Positions 45,324-55,258 are shown, numbered from the stretch's first letter. The stretch is 64,000 nt of DNA from Streptomyces showdoensis (GCF_039535475.1 NZ_BAAAXG010000026.1:1302001-1366000); one strand, 5' to 3'. Made by a program: numbers and translations. Notes: generated from the sequence alone by a model not told the origin.

Positions 45324-47577
45324 ATGAGCCAGCAGCCCGCCGAGGTCCCGGTCCAGCCGTCCGCGAAGGCATCCTCGAAGACGTCCCCCCCAGCCGTCCC
45401 TGGGATCCATAGCCGCCCACCGGCCGCACGCCGTCAACGGCGCGGCCACCAGCGACCTGGAACCCGATCTGGACGCCGATCTCGACGCCTACGAGGACGA
45501 CGACAACACCGGGGAACTGCCCCAGGGACGCTTCCTCGACCGCGAGCGCAGCTGGCTCGCGTTCAACGAGCGGGTGCTCGAACTCGCCGAGGACCCGCAC
45601 ACCCCCCTCCTCGAACGGGCGAACTTCCTCGCCATCTTCGCGTCCAACCTCGACGAGTTCTTCATGGTCCGGGTCGCCGGACTCAAGCGCCGCATCGCCA
45701 CCGGAGTCGCCACCCGCTCCGCCTCCGGACTGCAGCCCCGCGAGGTGCTCGACCTCATCTGGACCCGCTCGCGCGAGCTCATGGCCCGGCACGCCGCCTG
45801 CTTCCAGCAGGACGTCGCCCCGGCCCTCGCCGACGAGGGGATCCACCTCATCCGCTGGCCCGAGCTCACGGAGAAGGAGCAGGCCCGCCTCTTCACTCTG
45901 TTCCGGCAGCAGATCTTCCCGGTCCTGACCCCGCTGGCCGTCGACCCGGCCCACCCCTTCCCGTACATCTCCGGGCTCTCCCTCAACCTCGCGGTCGTCG
46001 TCCGCAACCCGGTCAGCGGCCACCGCCACTTCGCCCGCGTCAAGGTCCCGCCGCTGCTCTCCCGCTTCCTGGAGGCCTCCCCCGAGCGCTACGTCCCGCT
46101 GGAGGACGTCATCGCCGCGCACCTGGAGGAGCTCTTCCCCGGCATGGAGGTGCTCGCGCACCACATGTTCCGGGTCACCAGGAACGAGGACCTGGAGGTC
46201 GAGGAGGACGACGCCGAGAACCTGCTCCAGGCCCTGGAGAAGGAGCTCATGCGGCGCCGCTTCGGCCCGCCGGTCCGCCTGGAGGTCGAGGAGTCCATCG
46301 ACCCGTACGTCCTCGACCTGCTCGTGCGCGAGCTGAAGATCTCCGACGCCGAGGTCTACCCGCTGCCCGGCCCGCTCGACCTCACCGGCCTCTTCGGCAT
46401 CGCCTCCCTGGACCGGCCCGAGCTGAAGTACCCCAAGTTCGTCGCCGGCACCCACCGCGACCTCGCCGAGGTCGAGTCCGCCTCCGCGCCCGACATCTTC
46501 GCCGCGGTCCGCGAGCGGGACGTGCTGCTGCACCACCCGTACGACTCCTTCTCCACCTCCGTCCAGGCCTTCCTGGAGCAGGCGGCCGCCGACCCCGACG
46601 TCCTCGCGATCAAGCAGACCCTGTACCGCACCTCCGGCGACTCCCCGATAGTCGACGCCCTCATCGACGCCGCCGAGTCCGGCAAGCAGGTCCTCGTCCT
46701 CGTCGAGATCAAGGCCCGCTTCGACGAGCAGGCCAACATCAAGTGGGCCCGCAAGCTGGAGGAGTCCGGCTGCCACGTCGTCTACGGCCTGGTCGGCCTC
46801 AAGACCCACTGCAAGCTCTCCCTGGTGGTGCGCCAGGAGGGCGAGGTCCTGCGCCGCTACTCGCACGTCGGCACCGGCAACTACCACCCCAAGACCGCCC
46901 GGCTCTACGAGGACCTCGGCCTGCTCACCGCGGACCCGCAGGTCGGCGCCGACCTCTCCGACCTGTTCAACCGGCTCTCCGGCTACTCCCGCCGCGAGAC
47001 CTACCGCCGGCTGCTCACCGCGCCCAAGTCGCTCCGCGACGGCCTGGTCACCCGGATCAACAAGGAGGTCGCCCACCACCGCGCCGGGCGGCCCGCCTAC
47101 GTCAAGATCAAGGTCAACTCGCTCGTCGACGAGGCGATCATCGACGCCTGCTACCGGGCCTCCCAGGCCGGCGTCCCGGTCGACATCTGGGTCCGCGGCA
47201 TCTGCGCCGTGCGCCCCGGCGTCGAGGGCCTCTCCGACAACATCAGGGTCCGCTCGATCCTGGGCCGCTTCCTGGAGCACTCCCGGGTCTTCGCCTTCGG
47301 CAACGGCGGCGAGCCCGAGGTCTGGCTGGGCAGCGCCGACATGATGCACCGCAACCTGGACCGGCGGATCGAGGCCCTCGTACGGGTCTCCGACCCCGCC
47401 CACCGGGCCGCTCTGACCCGGCTCATGGAGACCGGGATGTCCGACACCACCTCCTCCTGGCACCTCGGCCCGGACGGGAACTGGACGCGGCACGCGACCG
47501 ACCCCGAAGGCCAGCCCCTGCGGCACGTCCAGGAGATGCTCATCGACGCGCGGAGGCGCCGGCGTGCACAACCCTGA
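45324..47577 (+). CDS. ppk: Polyphosphate kinase, with apparent frameshift in C7 run near the 5' end
   Basis: PPK1 reversibly polymerises the gamma-phosphate of ATP into polyphosphate. The body shows all four PPK domains, starting [22 protein letters not shown]. Catalytic histidine motifs are LKTHCK (His codon at 46807) and [12 protein letters not shown] 45324 (GGAAGA 8 bases upstream) starts in a different frame. In the body frame the only start, GTG 45574, would delete the conserved SWLAFNER segment. Removing one C from the seven-C run at 45385-45391 joins MSQQPAEV... to the body and gives a normal 750-residue protein. Sequencing error, slippage or mutation are all possible. Confidence 0.88.
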
Positions 47578-48583
47578 CATCACCTCCGAGGTCTCGGCCG
47601 GCGAGGTGCTCACCCCCTACCTGCACGCGCGGGCCGCGGACTTCCTCCGCGGCCTGCGGCTCCACGGGGACAGCGGTGCCGACACGGCCGGCGCCGAGGA
47701 GGCCACCCGGACGCTGCGGGCCGCCGCCCGCCGCATCAGCGGAACCCTCCACACCTTCCGGCCGCTCCTCGACCCCGCCTGGGCCGACCAGCTCCGCACC
47801 GAGCTGGCCTGGCTCTCCGGCACCCTCGCCCTGGAGCACGCCTGCACCTCCCGGCTGGTCCGCCTGGTGGACGCCCTCTCCCGGCTGTCGAACGGCGGGG
47901 CCGGCCTGACCAGGACCTCGGGCCCGGTCCCGGCCGCCCGCCGCACCGAGGGCCACGAGAGCGCCGGCCCCGGCCTGACCGTCGGCGCCGCCCGCGCCGG
48001 CGCCCTCCTGGAACGCCAGCTCACCCTCGCCCGCACCCGCGCCCACTCCGCCGCCCTCCAGGCCCTGGGCTCCGCCCGCTTCCACGCCCTCGCGGACGCC
48101 GTCGCCCTGCTCGCCTCCGAGGTCCCGCTCGGCCCGGCCGGCGGCGCCCCCGCCCTGGAGGTCCTGGACGCCCCCGCCGCCGTCGTCGAGCACCGCCTCC
48201 TCGACGCGGTCGCCGCCCTCCCGCTGAACCGGGCGGCCCACCCGTACAACGCCGAGGCCCTCGCCCTGGCCGCCGGCGAGAACCAGGACGCCCCCTGGCA
48301 CCACACCCGCGCCCTGCTCCGCCTGCACCGCTACGCGGGCGAGGTCCTGCACGCCGGCGCCGACCCGGACCCGGTGCTCTACGAGGCGGGCCGCGCCCTC
48401 GACCGGCACCGCGACGCCGCCGAAGCCGCCGCGGCCGCCGCCACCGCAGCCCGCACCCCCCGCATCGCCCCGGCCACCGCGTACGCCCTCGGTGTCCTCC
48501 ACGCCGACCAGCGCCACGACGTCGAAGCCGCCCGCTTCACCTTCCAGCGCGCCTGGTCCCGCGCGACGGCAGGCGTCCCGTGA
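47564..48583 (+). CDS. CHAD-domain protein
   Basis: The 339-residue helical protein is a CHAD domain, a positively charged helical fold that binds polyphosphate. Signs are the early His-Arg rich helix ([16 protein letters not shown]), [15 protein letters not shown] with the conserved R...H-R pattern, and repeated Ala/Leu/Arg/His helices. No CYTH/ThTPase domain is fused. GTG 47564 lies inside the last codons of ppk, so synthesis is coupled to polyphosphate kinase, which supports a polyphosphate-binding role. Confidence 0.85.
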   Translation: MHNPDITSEVSAGEVLTPYLHARAADFLRGLRLHGDSGADTAGAEEATRTLRAAARRISGTLHTFRPLLDPAWADQLRTELAWLSGTLALEHACTSRLVRLVDALSRLSNGGAGLTRTSGPVPAARRTEGHESAGPGLTVGAARAGALLERQLTLARTRAHSAALQALGSARFHALADAVALLASEVPLGPAGGAPALEVLDAPAAVVEHRLLDAVAALPLNRAAHPYNAEALALAAGENQDAPWHHTRALLRLHRYAGEVLHAGADPDPVLYEAGRALDRHRDAAEAAAAAATAARTPRIAPATAYALGVLHADQRHDVEAARFTFQRAWSRATAGVP

Positions 48584-48978
48584 TCCTCGCCGCGGGCTGC
48601 GTCCTCTGGCGCCCGGCCGCATCGGGCCGGGGCATCGAGATCGCCCTGGTCCACCGGCCGAAATACGGCGACTGGTCGCATCCGAAGGGCAAGCTCAAGC
48701 GCGGCGAGACGCTGCGCGAGTGCGCGCTGCGCGAGGTGCGCGAGGAGACGGGCCACGCCTGCGAGCCGGGCCCGCGCCTCCCCACGCTCCGTTACGAGGT
48801 GAACGGGGAGCCGAAGGAGGTCGCCTACTGGGCCGCACGGGCCCTCGACGGCTCCTTCGCCCCCTCCCGCGAGGTCGACGTCCTGGTCTGGCTGCCGCCC
48901 GCCGACGCCCGCGCCCGCCTCACCCAGCCCCGCGACCGCGAGCTCCTGGACGCACTGCTTTCGGCAACGGCTCGATAA
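48580..48978 (+). CDS. NUDIX hydrolase
   Basis: The 132-residue enzyme has a complete Nudix box: Gly37, Glu43, Arg51-Glu52 and Glu55-Glu56-x-Gly58 (GKLKRGETLRECALREVREETG in segments). It resembles the MutT1 N-terminal domain but lacks the fused histidine phosphatase domain. Substrates could be diadenosine or inositol polyphosphates or oxidised nucleotides. GTG 48580 overlaps the CHAD stop (GTGA), making ppk-CHAD-NUDIX a coupled trio. Confidence 0.92.
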   Translation: MILAAGCVLWRPAASGRGIEIALVHRPKYGDWSHPKGKLKRGETLRECALREVREETGHACEPGPRLPTLRYEVNGEPKEVAYWAARALDGSFAPSREVDVLVWLPPADARARLTQPRDRELLDALLSATAR

Positions 48979-49004
48979 CGGACCGCACCTCACCTTCTGG
49001 CACG

Positions 49005-49048
49005 GTTCACTTCCCGTTCACTCTCCTCCGTCGACCACTTCACCTGTT
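49005..49048 (+). promoter_or_regulatory. PHO boxes of the pst operon
   Basis: GTTCACTTCCC (49005-49015) and GTTCACTCTCC (49016-49026) are adjacent 11-bp direct repeats matching the Streptomyces PhoP unit GTTCACC. CTTCACCTGTT (49038-49048) continues in the same 22-bp phase. TAATTT at 49054-49059 is a likely -10. PhoP should activate pstS under phosphate starvation. Confidence 0.88.
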
Positions 49049-49175
49049 CTGCCTAATTTCGGCTGTACAAGGTGCACGGCACAGCCCAGGCACCCACCAC
49101 CCCGACACACGCCGCCGTAGAACGTTCAGGACAGCAAGGTCCACGCCAGGCGGCTCCTGGAAGGAACACCCGAAA

Positions 49176-50309
49176 GTGAAGCTTTCGCGAAACGGGCTTC
49201 GCGCCTCCGCGATCGGTGCCCTCGTCGTCTCCGGCGCGCTCGTCCTCTCGGCGTGTGGTTCGGACAACAACAACGAGCCCACCAAGGACGGTGGCAAGAC
49301 CTCCGCCGCCGCGTCGAACATCAAGTGCGACGGCGCCAAGGGCCAGCTCCTCGCCGCCGGCTCCAGCGCGCAGAAGAACGCGATGGACCTCTGGGTCAAG
49401 AACTTCCAGGCCGCCTGCTCGGGCGTCGAGGTCAACTACCAGGCCATCGGCTCGGGTGGTGGCATCACCAAGTTCAACCAGGGCCAGGTCACCTTCGCCG
49501 GCTCCGACTCCGCCCTCAAGGACGAAGAGGTCGCCGAGTCGCAGAAGATCTGCAAGGGCGGCAAGGGCGTCAACCTGCCGATGGTCGGCGGCCCCATCGC
49601 CATCGGCTACAAGCTGGACGGCGTGGACAACCTGGTCCTCGACGCCCCCACCCTGGCGAAGATCTTCGACACGAAGATCACCAAGTGGAACGACCCGGCG
49701 ATCGCCAAGCTGAACCCGGGCGCCAAGCTCCCCGACTCCACCATCCAGGCCTTCCACCGCTCGGACGAGTCGGGCACCACCCAGAACCTGGGCAAGTACC
49801 TCTCGGCCACCGCGAAGGCCGACTGGAAGTACGACCCGAAGACGAAGTCGTGGCCCGCCCCGGGTGGCCAGGCCGCCAACGGCTCCTCCGGTGTCGCCAC
49901 CGCGGTCAAGGACGCCGAGGGCTCCATCGGCTACTTCGAGCTCTCCTACGCCACCGCCAACAAGATCTCCACGGTCAGCATCAACACCGGCGCCTCCGCC
50001 CCGGTCGCGGCCACCACGGAGAACGCCTCCAAGGCCATCGCCGCCGCCAAGGTCAAGGGCACCGGCAGCGACCTGGCCCTCTCCCTCGACTACACCACCA
50101 AGGCCGAGGGCGCCTACCCGCTCACCCTGGTGACGTACGAGATCGCCTGCGACAAGGGCAACAAGGCGGAGACCCTGCCGACCCTGAAGGCCTTCCTGAA
50201 CTACACCGCCAGCGAGGAGGGCCAGAAGGTCCTCTCCGACGCCGGCTACGCCCCGCTCCCGGCCGAGATCGCGGCCAAGGTCCGCGAGATCGTCCCCACC
50301 CTGTCCTGA
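49176..50309 (+). CDS. pstS: Phosphate ABC transporter substrate-binding lipoprotein
   Basis: PstS captures phosphate outside the membrane. The 377-residue protein has a lipoprotein signal (MKLSRNGLRA..., lipobox LSAC with Cys27). Phosphate-binding segments are AAGSSAQ near the N-terminus, TFAGSDSALKDEE, and HRSDESGTTQNL. GTG 49176 has GGAAGGA upstream. Expression is driven by PHO boxes, and a strong hairpin after the gene should favour pstS over pstCAB transcripts. Confidence 0.97.
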   Translation: MKLSRNGLRASAIGALVVSGALVLSACGSDNNNEPTKDGGKTSAAASNIKCDGAKGQLLAAGSSAQKNAMDLWVKNFQAACSGVEVNYQAIGSGGGITKFNQGQVTFAGSDSALKDEEVAESQKICKGGKGVNLPMVGGPIAIGYKLDGVDNLVLDAPTLAKIFDTKITKWNDPAIAKLNPGAKLPDSTIQAFHRSDESGTTQNLGKYLSATAKADWKYDPKTKSWPAPGGQAANGSSGVATAVKDAEGSIGYFELSYATANKISTVSINTGASAPVAATTENASKAIAAAKVKGTGSDLALSLDYTTKAEGAYPLTLVTYEIACDKGNKAETLPTLKAFLNYTASEEGQKVLSDAGYAPLPAEIAAKVREIVPTLS

Positions 50310-50315
50310 CCCCCG

Positions 50316-50359
50316 GCCGGGTCCGGCCCCTCACCTCCCGTGGAGGGGCCGGACCCGGC
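50316..50359 (+). terminator. 17-bp stem-loop between pstS and pstC
   Basis: Arms 50316-50332 and 50343-50359 are perfectly complementary over 17 bp with a 10-base loop. There is no T run. It probably acts as a partial terminator or RNA-stabilising element that raises PstS relative to the membrane components. Confidence 0.75.
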
Positions 50360-50424
50360 ATCCGGTGCACCGCCGCCAGGAGCCCGTACGCCCCCCGTAC
50401 CGGCCCCGCAGACCGGAGAAGCAG

Positions 50425-51408
50425 ATGGCTACGACAACACCCGACTCACCCGACATACGGAGCAGCCGCCGCGCCAAGAGCGTGGGCCGCGCCGGGGACC
50501 GCGTCTTCAGCGGTCTGTCCCGCGGCTCCGGCATCACCCTCCTCGTGATCATGGCCGCCATCGCGGTCTTCCTCACGTACCGCGCCGTCCTCGCGATCTC
50601 GCAGGACAGCACCAACTTCTTCACGACCTTCGAGTGGAACCCGGCCGCGAACCCGCCGGTCTTCGGCATCGCGGTCCTCGCCTTCGGCACGGTCGTGTCC
50701 TCGGTGATCGCCATGGCGATCGCCGTGCCCGTCGCGATCGGCATCGCGCTGTTCATCTCGCACTACGCCCCGCGCAAGCTGGCCAAGCCGCTCGCCTACG
50801 TGGTCGACCTGCTCGCCGCCGTGCCCAGCATCATCTACGGCCTCTGGGGCGCGATCTTCCTCGTCCCGTACCTCGGCGGCCTCAACATGTGGCTCGACCA
50901 GTACCTGGGCTGGACGTACATCTTCGACAAGTCCAGCGACGGCGTGGCCCGCAACATGTTCACCGTCGGCATCCTGCTGGCGATCATGATCCTCCCGATC
51001 ATCACCAACGTGACCCGCGAGGTCTTCCTCCAGGTCCCGCGGATGCACGAGGAGGCCGCGCTCGCCCTCGGCGCCACGCGCTGGGAGGTCATCCGCATGT
51101 CGGTGCTGCCCTTCGGCCGCTCCGGCATCATCTCCGCCTCGATGCTCGGCCTCGGCCGCGCCCTCGGCGAGACGATGGCCGTGGCCGTCGTCCTCTCCCC
51201 CAGCTTCGTGCTCTCGGGCCACCTGCTCGACCCGGGCGGCGGCACCTTCGCCCAGAACATCGCCGCGAAGTTCAACGAGGCCAACGAGTTCGGCCGGGAC
51301 GCCCTGATCGCCTCGGGCCTCGTCCTCTTCGTCATCACCCTGCTGGTCAACGGCGCCGCTCGCATGATCATCGCGCGCCGCAAGGAGTACTCGGGGGCGA
51401 ACGCATGA
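50425..51408 (+). CDS. pstC: Phosphate ABC transporter permease PstC
   Basis: The 327-residue inner-membrane permease has six helices. The EAA-type motif MHEEAALALGATRWEVIRMSVLP contacts PstB. GLGRALGETMAVA is a PstC family signature. GGAGAAG precedes ATG 50425. Its stop overlaps pstA by ATGA. It forms the phosphate channel with PstA. Confidence 0.96.
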   Translation: MATTTPDSPDIRSSRRAKSVGRAGDRVFSGLSRGSGITLLVIMAAIAVFLTYRAVLAISQDSTNFFTTFEWNPAANPPVFGIAVLAFGTVVSSVIAMAIAVPVAIGIALFISHYAPRKLAKPLAYVVDLLAAVPSIIYGLWGAIFLVPYLGGLNMWLDQYLGWTYIFDKSSDGVARNMFTVGILLAIMILPIITNVTREVFLQVPRMHEEAALALGATRWEVIRMSVLPFGRSGIISASMLGLGRALGETMAVAVVLSPSFVLSGHLLDPGGGTFAQNIAAKFNEANEFGRDALIASGLVLFVITLLVNGAARMIIARRKEYSGANA

Positions 51409-52478
51409 GCCACGCCATACAGGACCGGCCCGTCACCACGACCGGCCCGCGCCGCTCCCTCTCCCACGCCCGGCTCCCGCGCTGGACCCCGGCCGCCGTC
51501 GCCGTCGGCTCGATCGCCGCGGCCTGCGGCATCGGCCTCGCCGCCGGCTGGCACAGCAAGGTCCAGTGGGGCCTGATCGCCGCACTGCTCTTCGTCCTCG
51601 CCACGTACGGGATCACCACCAAGGTGGAGGGCTCCCGCCAGGCCAAGGACCGCGTCGCGACCAGCCTCGTCTGGGTCTGCTTCGTCCTCGCCGTGGTCCC
51701 GCTGCTCTCGCTCGCCTGGGTCACCATCAGCAAGGGCATGGAAGCGCTCGACCCGTACTTCCTCAGCCACTCGATGAACGGCGTCCTCGACGCCGAGACC
51801 GGCGGCGGCGTCTACCACGCGCTGCTCGGCACCATCGAGCAGGTCGCCATCGCGACGCTGATCGCCGCGCCCATCGGCCTGCTGACCGCGGTCTACCTCG
51901 TCGAGTACGGCGGCGGAAAGCTCGCCCAGGCCGTCACCTTCTTCGTCGACGTCATGACGGGCATCCCCTCGATCGTCGCGGGCCTCTTCATCCTCGCCAC
52001 CTGGAACCTGATGCTGGGCTTCGGGCCCTCCGGGTTCGCCGGCGCGATGGCCCTCGCGATCCTGATGATGCCGGTCGTCGTCCGCTCCACCGAAGAGATG
52101 CTGAAGCTCGTCCCGAACGAGCTGCGCGAGGCCTCCCTCGCGCTCGGCGTCCCCAAGTGGCGCACGATCCTGAAGGTGGTCCTGCCCACCGCGATCGGCG
52201 GCATCACCACGGGCGTCATGCTCGCGGTCGCCCGCATCACCGGTGAGACGGCCCCCGTACTCCTCCTCGTGTTCGGTACGAAGCTCATCAACCCGAACCC
52301 CTTCGAAGGCGCCCAGTCCTCCCTGCCGCTCTACGTGTACGAGCAGTACGCGGTCGGCACCGACGCCGCCGTGGCCCGCGCCTGGGCCGCCGCGCTCGTC
52401 CTGATCGCCTTCGTCATGATCCTCAACATGGTGGCCCGCGGCATCGCCCGCTGGAAGGCCCCCAAGACCGGCCGCTGA
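51405..52478 (+). CDS. pstA: Phosphate ABC transporter permease PstA
   Basis: The 357-residue permease has two extra N-terminal helices (about 28-70) before the six-helix core. The EAA loop is PNELREASLALGVPKWRTILKVVLP, and the family motif RITGETAPVLLL is present. The segment SMNGVLDAETGGGVYHALLGTIEQV is typical of PstA. Coupled to pstC by an ATGA overlap; pstB follows after 25 bases. Confidence 0.96.
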   Translation: MSHAIQDRPVTTTGPRRSLSHARLPRWTPAAVAVGSIAAACGIGLAAGWHSKVQWGLIAALLFVLATYGITTKVEGSRQAKDRVATSLVWVCFVLAVVPLLSLAWVTISKGMEALDPYFLSHSMNGVLDAETGGGVYHALLGTIEQVAIATLIAAPIGLLTAVYLVEYGGGKLAQAVTFFVDVMTGIPSIVAGLFILATWNLMLGFGPSGFAGAMALAILMMPVVVRSTEEMLKLVPNELREASLALGVPKWRTILKVVLPTAIGGITTGVMLAVARITGETAPVLLLVFGTKLINPNPFEGAQSSLPLYVYEQYAVGTDAAVARAWAAALVLIAFVMILNMVARGIARWKAPKTGR

Positions 52479-52503
52479 CGCGGCACACTGGAAGTGAATT
52501 GAT

Positions 52504-53280
52504 ATGGCCAAGCGAATCGACGTCAGCGGCCTCTCCGCCTACTACGGCAACCACAAGGCCATCGACGACATCTCCATGACCGTCGAGCCCCGCTCCGTGA
52601 CGGCCTTCATCGGCCCGTCCGGCTGTGGCAAGTCCACCTTCCTGCGCACCCTGAACCGCATGCACGAGGTCACCCCCGGCGGCCGCGTCGAGGGCAAGGT
52701 GATGCTGGACGACGAGAACCTGTACGGCACCAACGTCGACCCCGTCGCGGTGCGCCGCACGGTCGGCATGGTCTTCCAGCGCCCCAACCCCTTCCCCACC
52801 ATGTCGATCTTCGACAACGTGGCGGCGGGCCTGCGGCTCAACGGCAGCTACAAGAAGTCCGAACTGGCCGACATCGTCGAGCGCTCCCTCAAGGGCGCCA
52901 ACCTCTGGAACGAGGTCAAGGACCGGCTCAACAAGCCCGGCTCCGGCCTCTCCGGCGGCCAGCAGCAGCGCCTGTGCATCGCCCGCGCCATCGCGGTCGA
53001 GCCGGACGTCCTGCTGATGGACGAGCCCTGCTCGGCCCTCGACCCGATCTCCACCCTCGCCATCGAGGACCTCATCGGCGAGCTGAAGGAGCGCTTCACG
53101 ATCGTCATCGTGACGCACAACATGCAGCAGGCCGCCCGCGTCTCGGACCGTACGGCGTTCTTCAACCTGGCGGCCGTCGGCCAGCCCGGCAAGCTCATCG
53201 AGCTGGACGACACCGAGCGCATCTTCTCCAACCCGAGCGTCCAGGCGACCGAGGACTACATCTCCGGCCGCTTCGGATAG
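52504..53280 (+). CDS. pstB: Phosphate ABC transporter ATP-binding protein PstB
   Basis: The 258-residue ATPase energises phosphate import. Walker A is GPSGCGKST (37-45). [21 protein letters not shown] is the PstB-specific Q-loop region. [14 protein letters not shown] is the signature, [12 protein letters not shown]alker B, and [14 protein letters not shown] the switch. GGAAGTG lies upstream of ATG 52504. The operon ends at hairpins downstream. Confidence 0.97.
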   Translation: MAKRIDVSGLSAYYGNHKAIDDISMTVEPRSVTAFIGPSGCGKSTFLRTLNRMHEVTPGGRVEGKVMLDDENLYGTNVDPVAVRRTVGMVFQRPNPFPTMSIFDNVAAGLRLNGSYKKSELADIVERSLKGANLWNEVKDRLNKPGSGLSGGQQQRLCIARAIAVEPDVLLMDEPCSALDPISTLAIEDLIGELKERFTIVIVTHNMQQAARVSDRTAFFNLAAVGQPGKLIELDDTERIFSNPSVQATEDYISGRFG

Positions 53281-53293
53281 GCCTCCGGGCACC

Positions 53294-53322
53294 GCCGGTC
53301 CGGACCGCTCGTCCGGACCGGC
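53294..53322. terminator. Terminator after pstB
   Basis: GCCGGTCCGGAC (53294-53305), CGCTC, then GTCCGGACCGGC (53311-53322) form a perfect 12-bp stem directly after the pstB stop codon. Confidence 0.8.
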
Positions 53323-53373
53323 CCCAGGACCGTCGTACGGCGCTGCATGGCGGTGCCGCCGTATGACGCACAA

Positions 53374-53405
53374 GGGCCCGGCTCCCCCACAGGGGAGCCG
53401 GGCCC
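53374..53405. terminator. Terminator of the pit operon
   Basis: GGGCCCGGCTCCCC (53374-53387) and GGGGAGCCGGGCCC (53392-53405) form a perfect 14-bp stem with a 4-base loop. It is the second hairpin in the convergent pstB/pit gap and ends transcription from the right. Confidence 0.8.
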
Positions 53406-53440
53406 AACCACGTGGGTGCACCGCGCCGTGGGCGCGGCTC

Positions 53441-54439
53441 CTAACCGAAGAACAGCGCCACCACGTAGTAGCTCAAGGCGGCCACCAGCGCCGCCGCCGG
53501 CATCGTGATGAACCAGCCGAGGATGATGTTCTTGGCGACGCCCCAGCGCACCGCGTTGACGCGCTTGGTGGCGCCCACACCCATGATCGCCGAGGTGATG
53601 ACGTGGGTCGTGGAGATCGGCGCGTGGAAGAGGAACGCCGAGCCGAACATGATCGAGGCGCCCGTGGTCTCCGCGGCGAAGCCCTGCGGCGGGTCCAGCT
53701 CGATGATCTTGCGGCCGAGGGTCCGCATGATCCGCCAGCCGCCCGCGTACGTGCCCAGCGACAGCATCACGGCGCAGGCGATCTTCACCCAGACCGGGAT
53801 CTCGTCGCCCGCCTGCTGGACGTCGGCGATGACCAGGGCCATCACCACGATGCCCATGGTCTTCTGCGCGTCCTGCAGACCGTGGCCGAGCGCCATGCCG
53901 GCCGCCGAGACGGTCTGCGCGATGCGGAAGCCGCGCTTGGCCTTGTGCGGGTTGGCCTTGCGGAACAGCCACAGGATCACGCACATGACCAGGTAACCGG
54001 CGACCAGACCGACCACCGGCGAGACGAACATCGGGATGACGACCTTGTCGAGCACGCCCGACCAGATGACCTCGGTGCCGCCCGCGAGCGCCGCGCCCAC
54101 CATGCCGCCGAACAGGGCGTGCGAGGAGGAGGACGGCAGACCGAAGTACCAGGTGACGAGGTTCCAGATGATCGCGCCGACCAGCGCGGCGAAGAGGATG
54201 CCCATCCCCTTGTCGCCGTGCGGCGTCTCGATCAGACCCTCGCTGACCGTCTTGGCGACCCCGCTGCCGAGGAAGGCACCCGCGAGGTTCATGACCGCGG
54301 CCATCGCGAGCGCGGCCCGGGGGGTCAGCGCCCGGGTCGACACCGAGGTGGCGATGGCGTTGGCGGAGTCGTGGAAGCCGTTCGTATACGTGAAGCCGAG
54401 CGCGACACCGATGGTCACGATCAGAGCGAAGGTGTCCAC
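53441..54439 (-). CDS. pit: Low-affinity inorganic phosphate transporter (Pit family)
   Basis: The 332-residue membrane carrier takes up metal-phosphate complexes. The duplicated PiT signatures are present: FTYTNGFHDSANAIATSVSTRAL in the first half and VRWGVAKNIILGWFITMPAAAL in the second. The loops NLVTWYFGLPSSSSHALFGGMVG and FHAPISTTHVITSAIMGVGA contain the conserved SSS/T-H motifs. It is the second gene of an operon after the DUF47 gene, 5 bases away. It lies convergent to the high-affinity pst operon. Confidence 0.95.
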   Translation of the reverse strand: MDTFALIVTIGVALGFTYTNGFHDSANAIATSVSTRALTPRAALAMAAVMNLAGAFLGSGVAKTVSEGLIETPHGDKGMGILFAALVGAIIWNLVTWYFGLPSSSSHALFGGMVGAALAGGTEVIWSGVLDKVVIPMFVSPVVGLVAGYLVMCVILWLFRKANPHKAKRGFRIAQTVSAAGMALGHGLQDAQKTMGIVVMALVIADVQQAGDEIPVWVKIACAVMLSLGTYAGGWRIMRTLGRKIIELDPPQGFAAETTGASIMFGSAFLFHAPISTTHVITSAIMGVGATKRVNAVRWGVAKNIILGWFITMPAAALVAALSYYVVALFFG

Positions 54440-54444
54440 GAAGC

Positions 54445-55065
54445 TCAGGACTCCTTGACCGCGATGGTCTCCACCGTGTTGGCCACGTGCTCGAAGGCGT
54501 CGGCCGCCTCTTCCAGTACGTCCACGACCTGCTTGAGCTTCAGCACCTCGATGGCGTCGTACTTGCCGTTGAAGAGGTGCGCCAGGAGCTTGCGGTGGAT
54601 CTGGTCGGCCTGGTTCTCGAGCCGGTTGACCTCGATCCAGTACTCCGTGAGGTTGTCCATGGTCCGCAGGTTCGGCATGGCCTCGGCGGTGAGCTCGGCG
54701 GCCCGGGCCAGCACCTCGATCTGCTGCTCGACGCCCTTGGGCAGTTCCTCGATGTTGTAGAGGACGACCAGGTCGACGGCCTCCTCCATGAAGTCCATGA
54801 TGTCGTCGAGGGAGGACGCGAGGGAGTAGATGTCCTCGCGGTCGAACGGCGTGATGAACGAGGAGTTCAGCTGGTGGAAGATGGCGTGGGTCGCGTCGTC
54901 GCCGGCGTGCTCCGCTGCCCGCATCCGTTCCGCGATCTCGGCCCGGGCGGAGGCATCCGCTCCGAGCAGTTCCATCAGGAGCTTGGCGCCCGTGACGATG
55001 TTGTCCGCGGACGCGGCGAACATGTCATAGAAGCTCGTCTCCCTGGGGGTCAGACGAAATCGCAC
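54445..55065 (-). CDS. DUF47/PhoU-like phosphate transport regulator
   Basis: The 206-residue all-helical protein belongs to the DUF47 (PhoU-like) family that accompanies Pit transporters. Visible signatures are ERMRAAEHAGDDATHAIFHQLNSSFITPFDREDIYSLASSLDDIMDFMEEAVDL and CLENQADQIHRKLLAHLF-like ENQADQIHRKL. Each contains the (E/D)xxxD clusters that bind metal in PhoU folds. It probably modulates Pit activity. It is the first gene of the pit operon. Confidence 0.92.
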   Translation of the reverse strand: MRFRLTPRETSFYDMFAASADNIVTGAKLLMELLGADASARAEIAERMRAAEHAGDDATHAIFHQLNSSFITPFDREDIYSLASSLDDIMDFMEEAVDLVVLYNIEELPKGVEQQIEVLARAAELTAEAMPNLRTMDNLTEYWIEVNRLENQADQIHRKLLAHLFNGKYDAIEVLKLKQVVDVLEEAADAFEHVANTVETIAVKES

Positions 55066-55209
55066 GTGGGGTCCTCGGGGTGCTGGGTTTCGGTCAGGCT
55101 GATGCTAGGCGCATCATCCGGCCACGGCTAACCGGCGTCCCTTCAGTGTCGCCCATCAGGCACAGTGATCTGCACGGGCCCCCGCCCGGTTCGGCGGGGA
55201 TCGGTACCA

Positions 55210-55228
55210 TATACCCACGAGGGGTATA
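55210..55228. promoter_or_regulatory. CsoR operator
   Basis: TATACCC (55210-55216), ACGAG, then GGGTATA (55222-55228) form a perfect inverted repeat, matching the known CsoR-type operator pattern ATACCC-N5-GGGTAT. It lies 31 bases before csoR, which implies autoregulation. Confidence 0.88.
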
Positions 55229-55258
55229 CACACCCTTTCTGGACAACGGGAGGACGCG

